This document shows positions 8,785 to 17,066 of a stretch of 64,000 nt of DNA, piece after piece. The DNA is from Acinetobacter chinensis (GTDB lineage: Bacteria > Pseudomonadota > Gammaproteobacteria > Pseudomonadales > Moraxellaceae). Below the pieces are notes generated by a model. That model was not told the origin of the DNA and ran no database searches. It was given only the letters and a program-made list of their open reading frames with translations. The DNA is taken from NCBI RefSeq assembly GCF_002165375.2, contig NZ_CP032134.1, forward strand, positions 1,922,001 through 1,986,000. Reading direction: 5' to 3'. How positions within the stretch are numbered: the first letter of the stretch is position 1; every line of letters begins with the position of its first letter. The translations under genes and the position numbers were made by a program.

Positions 8785-9636
8785 TCAATGCTTGTACTGC
8801 ATCTGCGTAAGTGCCTGTAAAGCAATTTTTTTCATATTTATATTCCGATAAGCAATGAAACCATTATTCAACAAGGTATCCCGTTGATTGTACAGAAATG
8901 GACGCTGCCTGAAATCGACCAGCCCGCCACCGATCCGTTCGATCAAACACTGACCTGCACTGGTATCCCATTCACAGGTTGGATGAAATCTTGGATAAAT
9001 ATCCACCTGATCTTCAAGCATCATGCAGAATTTATAAGCACTGCCTGCACGTACAGTTCCAAAAGACGCTATGTTTGCCAGTTCATCCAGATAAGCTGCA
9101 TATTCCTGTTTCTCCTGACTGCTGTGACTCAAGCCCACACAAAGCTCATGCTCAGTTTCAGACGACTCAAAAACACTCCATTCACCTGAGTCTGTTTTCA
9201 GCTTAAGTGGCATACCCTGTTCTGGACAGACATAGATTACAGACTGAGCCGGAACAGCGAGCAGCGCAAATACGGTATCTGCACCTCTGACCATACTCAG
9301 ATTGATTGTAAATTCGGGTCTTTTGTGCAGAAATTCTTTTGTTCCATCCAGAGGGTCAAGCAACCAGAATTCTTTCCAGTTCTGCCGATGTTCAGCACTA
9401 CCTTCTTCAGACAGTAATGGCAGTTCAGAAATCTGTGCCAGTGCATCCGTCAGATAACTGTTCACTCTGTAATCCGCCTGAGTTACAGGTGAATTGTCGG
9501 ATTTTTTTACAACGTCAAAATCTGCGCCTGAACAATAACGCTCATATTCTTCTCGCAAAATTTCACAGGCATGTGTCACAATGGGGATCAGTTTTTGTAT
9601 AAGCGCATCCTGTGGCGCTGTTGTAATTTTAAACAT
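8785..9636 (-). CDS. cysQ: 3'(2'),5'-bisphosphate nucleotidase CysQ
   Basis: CysQ hydrolyses 3'-phosphoadenosine 5'-phosphate, a by-product of sulfate assimilation, to AMP. The 283-residue protein belongs to the Li-sensitive inositol monophosphatase fold. Metal ligands are visible in LSEEG (about 75-79) and in DPLDGTKEF (94-102). The later CEWDTSAGQ corresponds to the WDxAA motif. The length is slightly above the usual 246-270. Its start codon is only 11 bases from the start of the divergent phosphatase gene yrfG, so its promoter must lie within that gene or be very compact. Confidence 0.9.
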   Translation of the reverse strand: MFKITTAPQDALIQKLIPIVTHACEILREEYERYCSGADFDVVKKSDNSPVTQADYRVNSYLTDALAQISELPLLSEEGSAEHRQNWKEFWLLDPLDGTKEFLHKRPEFTINLSMVRGADTVFALLAVPAQSVIYVCPEQGMPLKLKTDSGEWSVFESSETEHELCVGLSHSSQEKQEYAAYLDELANIASFGTVRAGSAYKFCMMLEDQVDIYPRFHPTCEWDTSAGQCLIERIGGGLVDFRQRPFLYNQRDTLLNNGFIAYRNINMKKIALQALTQMQYKH

Positions 9637-9647
9637 TGAATTCCTAT

Positions 9648-10334
9648 ATGCTGAATATGTCTGAAAAACCTACCATCATCTTTGATATGGATGGAACCTT
9701 ACTCGATCTAGCTTATGATGATCAGATCTGGAATCATCTGCTTCCTGAACGCTATTCCCAGATCCATCAGTGCTCACTGGAACAGAGTAAGTCCACTCTT
9801 GCAGAATTTTATCAGGAACACAATCATACCCTGAAATGGTATTCATCCAGCTTCTGGACTTCAAAAATAGGCGTTGATGTACTGGCTCTGCAAATTGAAT
9901 TTCAGCACAAAGTCGCTTTACGTGACGGTTGTCTTGAATTACTGGATTATCTGAAAGAAAACCGCTATCCCTGCTGGCTTGCGACCAATGCCGATCTGGC
10001 AGGATTAAAGTTTAAACTTGAAATCACAGGTCTGGCTCAGTATTTCGATGTGATTGTCAGCAGTGAAAGTTTTGGACATTCCAAAGAGTTTCCTGAGTTC
10101 TGGCAAAAGCTGAATACACAGCACCCTTTTAATGCTGATCAGGTGTTCTTTGTAGACGATACTGAAAAGGTTTTACAGGGCGCACAGAATTATGGCATAC
10201 AGAATCTTGTCACCATTCAGCAACCATCCTCCATGGGCAATATCCGACAGCATAGCGCTTATCCTATGCTGAACCGACTGACTGACTTAATTCCACTGAT
10301 TGAACAGATTGAGGGAAATAAAAAATATGCCTGA
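9648..10334 (+). CDS. yrfG: HAD-family nucleotidase, YrfG-like (GMP/IMP 5'-nucleotidase)
   Basis: The HAD phosphatase motif FDMDGTLLDLAYD near the N-terminus, a second motif with ATNAD, and FFVDDTEKV near residue 165 give the complete catalytic set. The wording of motif one and the HTLKWY segment match E. coli YrfG, reported as a GMP/IMP nucleotidase. ATG at 9648 and ATG at 9657 are both possible starts, and neither has a strong ribosome-binding site. It overlaps the next gene (Hsp15) by eight bases, and the yrfG-hslR order is also found in E. coli, which supports both names. Confidence 0.85.
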   Translation: MLNMSEKPTIIFDMDGTLLDLAYDDQIWNHLLPERYSQIHQCSLEQSKSTLAEFYQEHNHTLKWYSSSFWTSKIGVDVLALQIEFQHKVALRDGCLELLDYLKENRYPCWLATNADLAGLKFKLEITGLAQYFDVIVSSESFGHSKEFPEFWQKLNTQHPFNADQVFFVDDTEKVLQGAQNYGIQNLVTIQQPSSMGNIRQHSAYPMLNRLTDLIPLIEQIEGNKKYA

Positions 10335-10752
10335 AACCGCTGCGGGTATCCGAATTGATAAATGGCTATGGGCTGCACGATTTTTTAAAACACGCTCTAT
10401 TGCCAAAGCTGCAATTGAAGGCGGAAAAGTCCACCACAATGGCGATCGGGTAAAAGTTTCCAAAGAAGTCCGTATAGGCATGGAACTGACCATTCAGCAG
10501 GGTTTTGACAAAAAAACCGTGACAGTCAAAGCACTCTCCAGTGTCCGGGGTCCTGCTCCAGTCGCCCAGCTTCTTTATGAAGAAACTGAGGTCAGTATTG
10601 CACGCAGGGAATTGATTGCAACCCAGAGAAAGTTGCATAATCTAGCCCGACCTGACAATCGGCCAAGTAAAAAAGACCGTCGGGACATCAACAAGTTTAA
10701 ACAGGACAATGATCACCAGTTTGACCGGTTCTGGTCATATAATGATGATTGA
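10327..10752 (+). CDS. hslR: Heat shock protein 15 homologue, S4-domain RNA-binding protein
   Basis: Hsp15 binds 50S subunits carrying a stranded nascent chain so that translation can be rescued. The 141-residue protein starts with an S4 RNA-binding domain: IRIDKWLWAARFFKTRS, then GGKVHHNGDRVK. A basic tail rich in Lys, Arg and Asp follows, as in E. coli HslR. The ATG at 10327 is preceded by GAGGGA at a fitting distance. An in-frame upstream start at 10300 inside yrfG is unlikely. It is translationally coupled to yrfG by an eight-base overlap. Confidence 0.9.
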   Translation: MPETAAGIRIDKWLWAARFFKTRSIAKAAIEGGKVHHNGDRVKVSKEVRIGMELTIQQGFDKKTVTVKALSSVRGPAPVAQLLYEETEVSIARRELIATQRKLHNLARPDNRPSKKDRRDINKFKQDNDHQFDRFWSYNDD

Positions 10753-10759
10753 ATCAAGC

Positions 10760-10790
10760 GTCATATTATGTCGCACATGATATGACTTTT
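10760..10790 (+). terminator. Candidate terminator of yrfG-hslR
   Basis: A 12-bp stem (GTCATATTATGT paired with ACATGATATGAC, one G-T pair) with a CGC loop is followed by TTTT, eight bases after the hslR stop. The stem is AT-rich and the T-run short, so termination may be partial. Confidence 0.55.
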
Positions 10791-10795
10791 ATGGA

Positions 10796-10890
10796 ACAGA
10801 AATATAAATTCTGTCACTATACTTGCCGTGGACAAGGTTTTAATTTAATACATCCACTTGAGTATACAGTTAAGTGACATCGTTTTGAGG
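10796..10890 (+). promoter_or_regulatory. recA promoter and leader region with inverted repeats
   Basis: Three elements lie before recA. First is an inverted repeat ACAGAA-N7-TTCTGT (10796-10814). Second are promoter candidates: TTGCCG (10823-10828), 17 bases, TAATAC (10846-10851); or a lone TATACT at 10818-10823. Third is a hairpin CACTTGA/TTAAGTG with an eight-base loop (10855-10876), just ahead of the ribosome-binding site TTTGAGG. I see no CTG-N10-CAG SOS box. Acinetobacter lacks LexA, and from memory the A. baumannii recA leader has been reported to act in cis on expression. The exact start site is not determined. Confidence 0.4.
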
Positions 10891-10897
10891 TTGTAAG

Positions 10898-11944
10898 ATG
10901 GATGATAACAAAAGTAAGGCGCTGAATGCTGCACTGAGCCAGATTGAAAAACAGTTTGGTAAAAACACAGTCATGCGTCTTGGTGATAATAATGTACAGG
11001 CAGTTGAAGCAGTATCCACTGGTTCACTGACTCTTGATATTGCACTGGGTATTGGCGGTCTGCCAAAAGGTCGTATTGTTGAAATCTATGGTCCTGAATC
11101 TTCAGGTAAAACCACGATGACCCTCCAGGCCATTGCTCAGTGTCAGAAAGCTGGCGGAACCTGTGCATTCATTGATGCTGAACATGCACTTGATCCACAG
11201 TATGCCCGCAAGCTGGGTGTAGATATTGATAACCTGCTGGTTTCTCAGCCTGACAATGGTGAACAGGCGCTTGAAATTGCAGACATGCTGGTGCGCTCTG
11301 GTGCGATTGACATGATTGTTGTCGACTCCGTAGCCGCATTGACACCACGTGCTGAAATCGAAGGCGAAATGGGCGATTCGCACATGGGCTTACAGGCTCG
11401 TTTAATGAGTCAGGCGCTGCGTAAAATCACCGGTAATGCTAAACGCTCAAACTGCATGGTGATCTTTATTAACCAGATCCGTATGAAAATCGGAGTCATG
11501 TTTGGCAGTCCTGAAACGACAACTGGTGGTAATGCACTGAAATTCTATGCTTCTGTACGCCTTGATATCCGCCGTGTCGGTCAGGTTAAAGAAGGTGATG
11601 AAATTGTAGGTTCTGAAACTAAAGTCAAAGTTGTTAAAAACAAAATGGCGCCTCCGTTCCGTGAAGCACTGTTCCAGATCCTGTACGGCAAAGGTGTTAA
11701 CCACTTAGGCGAACTGGTGGATCTGGCTGTGGCACAGGAACTGGTTCAAAAAGCGGGTGCATGGTATTCATATAAAGGCGAAAAAATTGGTCAGGGTAAA
11801 AACAATGTGATCCGTCATCTTGAAGAAAACCCTCAGATTGTTCAGGAACTGGATAAAGCAATCCGTGAACAGCTGCTGATTACTGCAAATGCAGCACCTG
11901 CTGAAGAAAAAGACGAAGAAGAACCAGATTTTCTGGATGTCTAA
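10898..11944 (+). CDS. recA: Recombinase A
   Basis: RecA forms filaments on single-stranded DNA, drives strand exchange and promotes self-cleavage of SOS-type regulators. The 348-residue protein has the P-loop GPESSGKTT, the Walker B region MIVVDSVAALTP, the L2 loop region FINQIRMKIGVMFG, and an acidic C-terminal tail (EEKDEEEPDF) as in E. coli. Length and start (ATG 10898 after a GAGG) are standard. It is a single-gene unit with a strong terminator; recX follows on the same strand after about 195 bases and so has its own promoter or relies on read-through. Confidence 0.99.
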   Translation: MDDNKSKALNAALSQIEKQFGKNTVMRLGDNNVQAVEAVSTGSLTLDIALGIGGLPKGRIVEIYGPESSGKTTMTLQAIAQCQKAGGTCAFIDAEHALDPQYARKLGVDIDNLLVSQPDNGEQALEIADMLVRSGAIDMIVVDSVAALTPRAEIEGEMGDSHMGLQARLMSQALRKITGNAKRSNCMVIFINQIRMKIGVMFGSPETTTGGNALKFYASVRLDIRRVGQVKEGDEIVGSETKVKVVKNKMAPPFREALFQILYGKGVNHLGELVDLAVAQELVQKAGAWYSYKGEKIGQGKNNVIRHLEENPQIVQELDKAIREQLLITANAAPAEEKDEEEPDFLDV

Positions 11945-11959
11945 GATTCAGCAATAATC

Positions 11960-11983
11960 AAACGCCTTTCGGGGCGTTTTTTT
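11960..11983 (+). terminator. Rho-independent terminator of recA
   Basis: The stem AAACGCC/GGCGTTT with a six-base loop, followed by a T-run, starts 15 bases past the recA stop. Confidence 0.92.
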
Positions 11984-12138
11984 ATCATAATACATATTCA
12001 AGCCCTTAATAGTCTGCAATAGTGAACCAGCCACACTGCATCGCCCACCATTCAGACATCTACGATGAATTCAGCTACATTCAGACGTATAAAGCATTAA
12101 ACTAATCTAGTTATATTCAGGCATCTGTTCCATACATT

Positions 12139-12768
12139 ATGAGTCACCCCAAATTTACCAAACTGATTGATTATGAAGCCCTGAAAGAACAATATGGGGA
12201 ACCAGATCCATCCATCCCCCAGAAAGAACTGGAAAAAGCATCTTTAAGGCACTTTTCACAGGATCATCCCGACCCCAATGCCCTCTCATTTTCCAGTGAC
12301 AACCAGAAGTCCGATCAAGGGCTGACAGGCACACGCTTACGCTCTTATGCTTTTGCCGTCCTCACACGCAGAGAATATTCCAAAGCAGATCTGATAGAAA
12401 AACTGGCAATGTACGCACAGAGCCGTGATGAAGTGATAGAACTGGTCAATGAACTTGCCAAAGAAAACTATCAGAGTGATTTACGTGTTGCAGAAATGAT
12501 GCTGCGCAGTCAGGTACGTAAAGGAAAAGGACCCAACAGGATAAAACTGGCTTTACGCAGTAAAAGCCTGGATAGAACCCTGATCCAGGATGATCTGAAT
12601 GAAATTGACTGGTATGAACAGGCTTATCAGTTAAAGATTAAAAAATATGGCGTGAAAGTCGAAAAAGATCAGAAGCTCAAAGCCAAGCAAATCCGTTTTT
12701 TACAATATCGAGGTTATGAAATGGATGTGATTATGAAAGCAATATCAAGAAAAGAAGATGAAGAATAA
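12139..12768 (+). CDS. recX: RecX family regulator of RecA
   Basis: RecX binds RecA filaments and limits their extension. The 209-residue protein has the all-helical RecX repeats after an about 65-residue N-terminal extension. Signatures are RSYAFAVLTRREYSKADL at about 72-89, the ELAKENYQSDLRVAEMML segment, and RFLQYRGYEMDVI near the C-terminus. The last matches the family C-terminal motif (FLxxRGF). Placement directly after recA is the usual arrangement and supports the call. Confidence 0.92.
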   Translation: MSHPKFTKLIDYEALKEQYGEPDPSIPQKELEKASLRHFSQDHPDPNALSFSSDNQKSDQGLTGTRLRSYAFAVLTRREYSKADLIEKLAMYAQSRDEVIELVNELAKENYQSDLRVAEMMLRSQVRKGKGPNRIKLALRSKSLDRTLIQDDLNEIDWYEQAYQLKIKKYGVKVEKDQKLKAKQIRFLQYRGYEMDVIMKAISRKEDEE

Positions 12769-12831
12769 ATAACAGGACTGGAAACAGAAGCTAAGAATAG
12801 ATTTTGAAAGGATATTATTATTTTAAAAATA

Positions 12832-12948
<117 letters not shown>

Positions 12949-12958
12949 ACAGGAACAG

Positions 12959-12986
12959 AGTATAGAGATTTTTTCTTAAGTTGCAA
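12959..12986 (-). promoter_or_regulatory. Promoter of the 4.5S RNA gene
   Basis: On the minus strand TTGCAA (12986-12981), a 16-base spacer and TATACT (12964-12959) lie directly before the RNA 5' end. This is a near-consensus sigma-70 promoter, as expected for a strongly made stable RNA. Confidence 0.65.
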
Positions 12987-13224
12987 GCCTTGCACAGCAC
13001 TTTTAAAGAAACAGCTATCCGTTTGATTATTTTAAAAACAATCCGTACTTTTTACACTCCTGAACACAAAATTCATATATGCAATCAAACACTTTAAAGT
13101 ATGACCTGTTTTGTAAAAGCTTATTGCATTTCAATGCATGGGCGTTTTTAATGTGTTCATTCAAAGAATTTTTATCGGAACTCCGTAATATCTACAGTAT
13201 CCGTTATACAGATGGGAATTTACT

Positions 13225-14103
13225 ATGCTAAAAAAGCATGCACTTTATGCGCTCACACTTACCTGCTCTGCATCTTTATACGCCAACATCCCAATTGAGT
13301 CTCGAGGTCTGAGTCAGGGAAGCAATGAACTTTCTTCTGGCAACAGTACAGCAGTCAACAGCACTGCTCAGGTTCAGACCAATCCAACCTGGCAACTGAT
13401 ACAGAAAAACCAGCAGCTTGAAAATGATATCCGTGTACTTCGTGGAAAAATGGAAGAACAGGACAATGAAATAGAGAAGCTAAAAAAAGAACTGACCAAT
13501 CGCTATACCGATCTGGATCAGCGACTTGAACTGCTACAACAGAAAGTAGACCCTGAAAGCGCAGCCAGCCCAGAGGAGGATAACCAACAGGATACTTCTC
13601 CCAGCACCACAGGCACCACAGGCACCACAGGCACCACAGGCACAGTAAACACAGCTGTACAACCTAAAGCTCCTGTCAGCTCCACAGTCACTCCTACCAT
13701 CAATGCAGGGACCACAGTCAATGTCAGCTCACAGCTGGAACTGGAAAAAGCAGCCTATACCATTGCTTTAGATGCCTATAAGCAAGGCGGTGCAAAAAAA
13801 GCCATTGCACCTATGCAGAATTTTATTAAAAATCATCCCAACAGTGTTTATATTGGCAATGCTTATTTCTGGCTGGCAGAATTTAATCTTGCAATTGAAC
13901 CGACCAATTACACTGAAGCCAAAAAGAACTTCAATATCGTTGCAAACCAGTATCCAAACTCTGCCAAAGCGTCAAATGCACTTTATCGTCTATACAGCAT
14001 TGCAAAAGACGTAGATCGTGACTCTGTGCAGGCAGCCAAAGCTAAAAATAAAATTCTTGCCAACTATCCAAAATCCGAAGAAGCCAGCTATTTCAAAAAA
14101 TAA
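13225..14103 (+). CDS. cpoB: CpoB/YbgF-like Tol-Pal-associated protein with TPR domain
   Basis: The 292-residue periplasmic protein has a signal peptide (cleavage near ANIP, residue 20). A coiled-coil at about 55-112 (QKNQQLENDIRVLRGKM onward) serves as the trimerisation region of YbgF. A low-complexity Thr-Gly linker (about 127-145) precedes a C-terminal TPR domain (about 170-290) with the family phrase YKQGGAKKAI and HPNSVYIGNAYFWLAE. In E. coli CpoB links the Tol-Pal machine to PBP1B during division. The gene stands apart from tolQRAB-pal here, with no other tol gene nearby. Confidence 0.85.
   Translation: MLKKHALYALTLTCSASLYANIPIESRGLSQGSNELSSGNSTAVNSTAQVQTNPTWQLIQKNQQLENDIRVLRGKMEEQDNEIEKLKKELTNRYTDLDQRLELLQQKVDPESAASPEEDNQQDTSPSTTGTTGTTGTTGTVNTAVQPKAPVSSTVTPTINAGTTVNVSSQLELEKAAYTIALDAYKQGGAKKAIAPMQNFIKNHPNSVYIGNAYFWLAEFNLAIEPTNYTEAKKNFNIVANQYPNSAKASNALYRLYSIAKDVDRDSVQAAKAKNKILANYPKSEEASYFKK
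13605..13640 (+). repeat. Four perfect 9-bp repeats inside cpoB
   Basis: Four tandem copies of CACCACAGG encode the Thr-Thr-Gly run in the linker between the coiled-coil and the TPR domain. The unit is a multiple of three, so copy changes keep the frame and only alter linker length. Confidence 0.85.
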
Positions 14104-14124
14104 ATATTCTTTATTGTCCAAAAG

Positions 14125-14150
14125 AAAAGGCACCCTACAGGTGCCTTTTT
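14125..14150. terminator. Bidirectional terminator between cpoB and lpxA
   Basis: The stem GGCACC/GGTGCC with a five-base loop is flanked by AAAA on the left and TTTTT on the right, so it works for cpoB (plus) and for the lpxD-fabZ-lpxA transcript (minus). Confidence 0.88.
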
Positions 14151-14169
14151 ATTAACGTATCGTTATATA

Positions 14170-14958
14170 TTAACGTACGATACCACGACTTGAACTCTCT
14201 ACAGAGTCAATCAGAAGCTGAGCTTCAGATACTGTTGGCAGTATTTCGTCACGGATTTTACTGATCGCCTGTTCGGTTGTCAGCCCAGATTTATAAATAA
14301 TTCTGAATGACTCACGCAGTCCCTGGATAACATCACGGGACCACCCTTTACGGCGCATTCCTTCCACATTCATTGCATAAGCATGTGCAGGATTACCAGA
14401 AACCATCACATAAGCAGGAACGTCTTTCAGAATCAAAGAAGCTCCACCAATCATGCTGTAGGAATCAATTTTACAGAACTGATGAATACCTGAGTTACCA
14501 CCAACAATGACATAGTCACCAATGTGGACGTGACCGGCTACACCAACATTATTTGCAAAAATATTGTGATCACCCACAACACAGTCATGCGCGATATGTG
14601 TATTGACCATAAGCAGATTATGACTACCTACTTTGGTTATTCCACCATCCTGAACCGTACCACGATGCAGACTGCAATGCTCACGAATGGAGTTATGATC
14701 TCCAATTTCAAGCCAGGTCTCTTCACCCTTATATTTTAAATCCTGGCACTCTTCTCCGACACTGGCGAACTGAAAAATATCATTATGTTCACCAATTCGG
14801 GTATAACCCCCAATTACAACATGAGAGCGAAGTCGGGTACCAACCCCAATGCTGACATTTGGACCAATAATACAGTACGGTCCAATCTGAACATCAGGTG
14901 CAATTACTGCTGATGAGTCAATAATAGCTGTAGGGTGAATAAGTTCTGTATTGCTCAT
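14170..14958 (-). CDS. lpxA: UDP-N-acetylglucosamine acyltransferase LpxA
   Basis: LpxA transfers a 3-hydroxyacyl chain from ACP to UDP-GlcNAc, the first step of lipid A synthesis. The 262-residue protein is a left-handed beta-helix made of hexapeptide repeats from the N-terminus (IHPTAIIDSSAVIAPD) to about residue 190, then a helical tail. The catalytic His lies in the NTHIAHDC segment (about 121-128), as in E. coli. It overlaps fabZ by four bases (ATGA) and is the last gene of the envelope cluster; lpxB does not follow. Confidence 0.97.
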   Translation of the reverse strand: MSNTELIHPTAIIDSSAVIAPDVQIGPYCIIGPNVSIGVGTRLRSHVVIGGYTRIGEHNDIFQFASVGEECQDLKYKGEETWLEIGDHNSIREHCSLHRGTVQDGGITKVGSHNLLMVNTHIAHDCVVGDHNIFANNVGVAGHVHIGDYVIVGGNSGIHQFCKIDSYSMIGGASLILKDVPAYVMVSGNPAHAYAMNVEGMRRKGWSRDVIQGLRESFRIIYKSGLTTEQAISKIRDEILPTVSEAQLLIDSVESSSRGIVR

Positions 14959-15443
14959 GCCTTCTCTATTTTCTGATGCGAAACAATAATTTCCGCTGTG
15001 GTTGCAACTACGCCATCAACTGTGGCAATACAATTATATTTGTAAATTCCACGCTTTTGCATCACAAGTTCTGCTTTTAAGACCAATTGATCGCCAGCTA
15101 CAACCTGTTTTTTAAATCTGACTTTTTCAGCACCAGCAAACAGGAACAATGAACCAGGTCCTGGTTTTTCATTATTCATAATGAAACCCAGAATACCGGC
15201 AACCTGTGCAAGTGCCTCAATAATCAGAACACCAGGCATAATTGGATAGTCAGGAAAATGCCCCTGAAGAAATTCTTCATTAATGGAAACATTTTTATAA
15301 CCCACAATACCATTGTCAGTTACTTCAACTACGCGATCGACCAATAAAAAAGGATAACGATGCGGTAAATATTCACGAATCGTTTGAATATGCATTGGCA
15401 GTTCTGGTTTCGTAAACACAGGAGAATTCGACTCAGTCATCAT
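14955..15443 (-). CDS. fabZ: 3-hydroxyacyl-ACP dehydratase FabZ
   Basis: FabZ dehydrates 3-hydroxyacyl-ACP in fatty acid elongation and competes with LpxA/LpxD for substrate. The hot-dog fold core LPHRYPFLLVDRV and the active-site segment GHFPDYPIMPGVLIIEALAQ, with catalytic His and Glu, are intact. I place the start at the ATG pair at 15443/15440, four bases after the lpxD stop. An in-frame upstream start at 15476 would lie inside lpxD. Length from there is 162, typical for the family. Confidence 0.96.
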   Translation of the reverse strand: MMTESNSPVFTKPELPMHIQTIREYLPHRYPFLLVDRVVEVTDNGIVGYKNVSINEEFLQGHFPDYPIMPGVLIIEALAQVAGILGFIMNNEKPGPGSLFLFAGAEKVRFKKQVVAGDQLVLKAELVMQKRGIYKYNCIATVDGVVATTAEIIVSHQKIEKA

Positions 15444-15447
15444 ATTT

Positions 15448-16521
15448 CTATTTACGCAATTTAAAAGTTGATTCAAGGGACTCTATTTGAGCCTGTATAT
15501 GATCAAGTTTTTTGGCAAACTGGGTCAATGGCACATCTGCTAATTGTTTGAAGCGTATCGCAGCCCGCTTCCACTGAGCAGTTTCCAGCATTGGTGTACC
15601 AGAAGAATAACTTCCAGCTTCAGAAATACTTTTTGTGACCATTGACATACCGGTAACAGTTACATTATCAGCAATATTAATGTGCCCTACAACACCTACA
15701 GCACCAGCAAAGACACAGTTTTTGCCAATGACCGTACTTCCAGCAACACCACACTTCGCAGCCATTGCTGTATTTGCCCCCACTCTGACGTTATGTGCAA
15801 TTTGCACAAGGTTATCAATAATCACACCATCTTCAATAACAGTGTCATCCAGAGCACCCCGATCCACACTGCAGTTTGATCCAATCCGGACATCATTTCC
15901 AATGCGGACCGAACCCAGCTGAGCAATGCGGTTCCATTTTCCCTGATAAGGTGCGAAGCCAAAACCTTCCCCACCAATCACAGTATTTGCATGAATGCGC
16001 ACGCGGTCAGCCAGAGTACACTCACCTGTCAATGTGACATGAGAATCAATAAAGCACTGCTTTCCAATTTCAACGCCATCATCCACTTTTGTATGTGAAA
16101 GAATAACTGTGTCATCTCCCACTACACAGTTTTCACCAATACAGACAAAGTGCCCAATATAAGCACTGTCAGAAATCATGGCTGATGGATGAATATATGC
16201 AGAGCTTTCAATACCGCGCTGCTCATGCTTCCGTTCAAATGTATGTGTCAGTATTGCAAAAGCAAGATACGGATTTGCAACCACAATGAAGTTCTGATGA
16301 ACATCCTGCAATTGAGCCCGTAACTGCTCAGTGACAATTAAAGCGCCTGCTTTAGACGACCTTGCCAGATCCAGAAATTTATCTGCATTTACAAATGCAA
16401 TATCATCTGACGATGCATTTTCCAGACTTGCAAGGCGCTTCAGTTTTAAGTCTGACTGACCAACAGGCTCGCCCTGGACCTGCTTTGCGAGTTCATCAAG
16501 ACGATATTGTTTTGAAATCAT
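15448..16521 (-). CDS. lpxD: UDP-3-O-acylglucosamine N-acyltransferase LpxD
   Basis: LpxD adds the second acyl chain in lipid A synthesis. The 357-residue protein has the small N-terminal uridine-binding domain (about 1-100), then a long run of hexapeptide repeats (about 100-300). The active-site His segment IAHNVRVG lies near residue 247. A C-terminal helix (FKQLADVPLTQFAKKLDHI) follows. It abuts skp by three bases upstream and fabZ by four downstream, the usual operon order. Confidence 0.97.
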   Translation of the reverse strand: MISKQYRLDELAKQVQGEPVGQSDLKLKRLASLENASSDDIAFVNADKFLDLARSSKAGALIVTEQLRAQLQDVHQNFIVVANPYLAFAILTHTFERKHEQRGIESSAYIHPSAMISDSAYIGHFVCIGENCVVGDDTVILSHTKVDDGVEIGKQCFIDSHVTLTGECTLADRVRIHANTVIGGEGFGFAPYQGKWNRIAQLGSVRIGNDVRIGSNCSVDRGALDDTVIEDGVIIDNLVQIAHNVRVGANTAMAAKCGVAGSTVIGKNCVFAGAVGVVGHINIADNVTVTGMSMVTKSISEAGSYSSGTPMLETAQWKRAAIRFKQLADVPLTQFAKKLDHIQAQIESLESTFKLRK

Positions 16522-16524
16522 GGT

Positions 16525-17022
16525 TTACTTAATTGCATTAACCTTTTGAATCATTTTATCAGTTAAATCATACTTAGCGTCATACGCCAGGGCAGAGTTT
16601 TTATTTAAAATAAAATCCAGTGTATTTTCTTTACGCAATTGCTCTGCAGCCTGCTTGATTCGACCATCCATCAGCTTATTGGTGCTCTGAATGGAACTCT
16701 GTACAGTCGTCTGAACACTTTGCTGAATCGTATTAAATTCTTTCATCTTAGACTGATACTGAGCAGACATTTTCTGCTTATCCGCTTCAGAAAGACTCGT
16801 ACTTTGCTGTGCTTTCTGCTGCATTGCCTCAAGCTCTTTACCCAGCTGTTCAAGTTTCGTTGATTGCGGCTTTAAAGACTGCTGTAAAGCTGCATTCTGC
16901 TGTTTAAGAAAACTGCTTGATTCTACAACTTTTTCCAGATCAACCACGCCATATCCTGCTGCATGAGCACCAGAACTCAGAACACTTGCTGCGACAGCCA
17001 TACTGCAAATTATTTTTTTCAT
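16525..17022 (-). CDS. skp: Periplasmic chaperone Skp/OmpH family
   Basis: Skp carries unfolded outer-membrane proteins through the periplasm to the Bam complex. The 165-residue protein has a clear signal peptide (cleavage near AHA-AGYG, residue 22). It continues with a short strand GYGVVDLEKVVESS, then two long Gln/Lys-rich coiled-coil arms (about 45-130), the tentacles of the trimer. Its place between bamA and lpxD is the conserved arrangement. It sits 44 bases downstream of the bamA stop. Confidence 0.93.
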   Translation of the reverse strand: MKKIICSMAVAASVLSSGAHAAGYGVVDLEKVVESSSFLKQQNAALQQSLKPQSTKLEQLGKELEAMQQKAQQSTSLSEADKQKMSAQYQSKMKEFNTIQQSVQTTVQSSIQSTNKLMDGRIKQAAEQLRKENTLDFILNKNSALAYDAKYDLTDKMIQKVNAIK

Positions 17023-17066
17023 GTTCAGCCCTATATTTCCATATTAAAGTCAGATGCGAACCGTAC

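Noticed and set aside
10741..10897. LexA-type SOS box upstream of recA
   Set aside because: No CTG-N10-CAG was found; the inverted repeat at 10796-10814 has the wrong half-sites and spacing.
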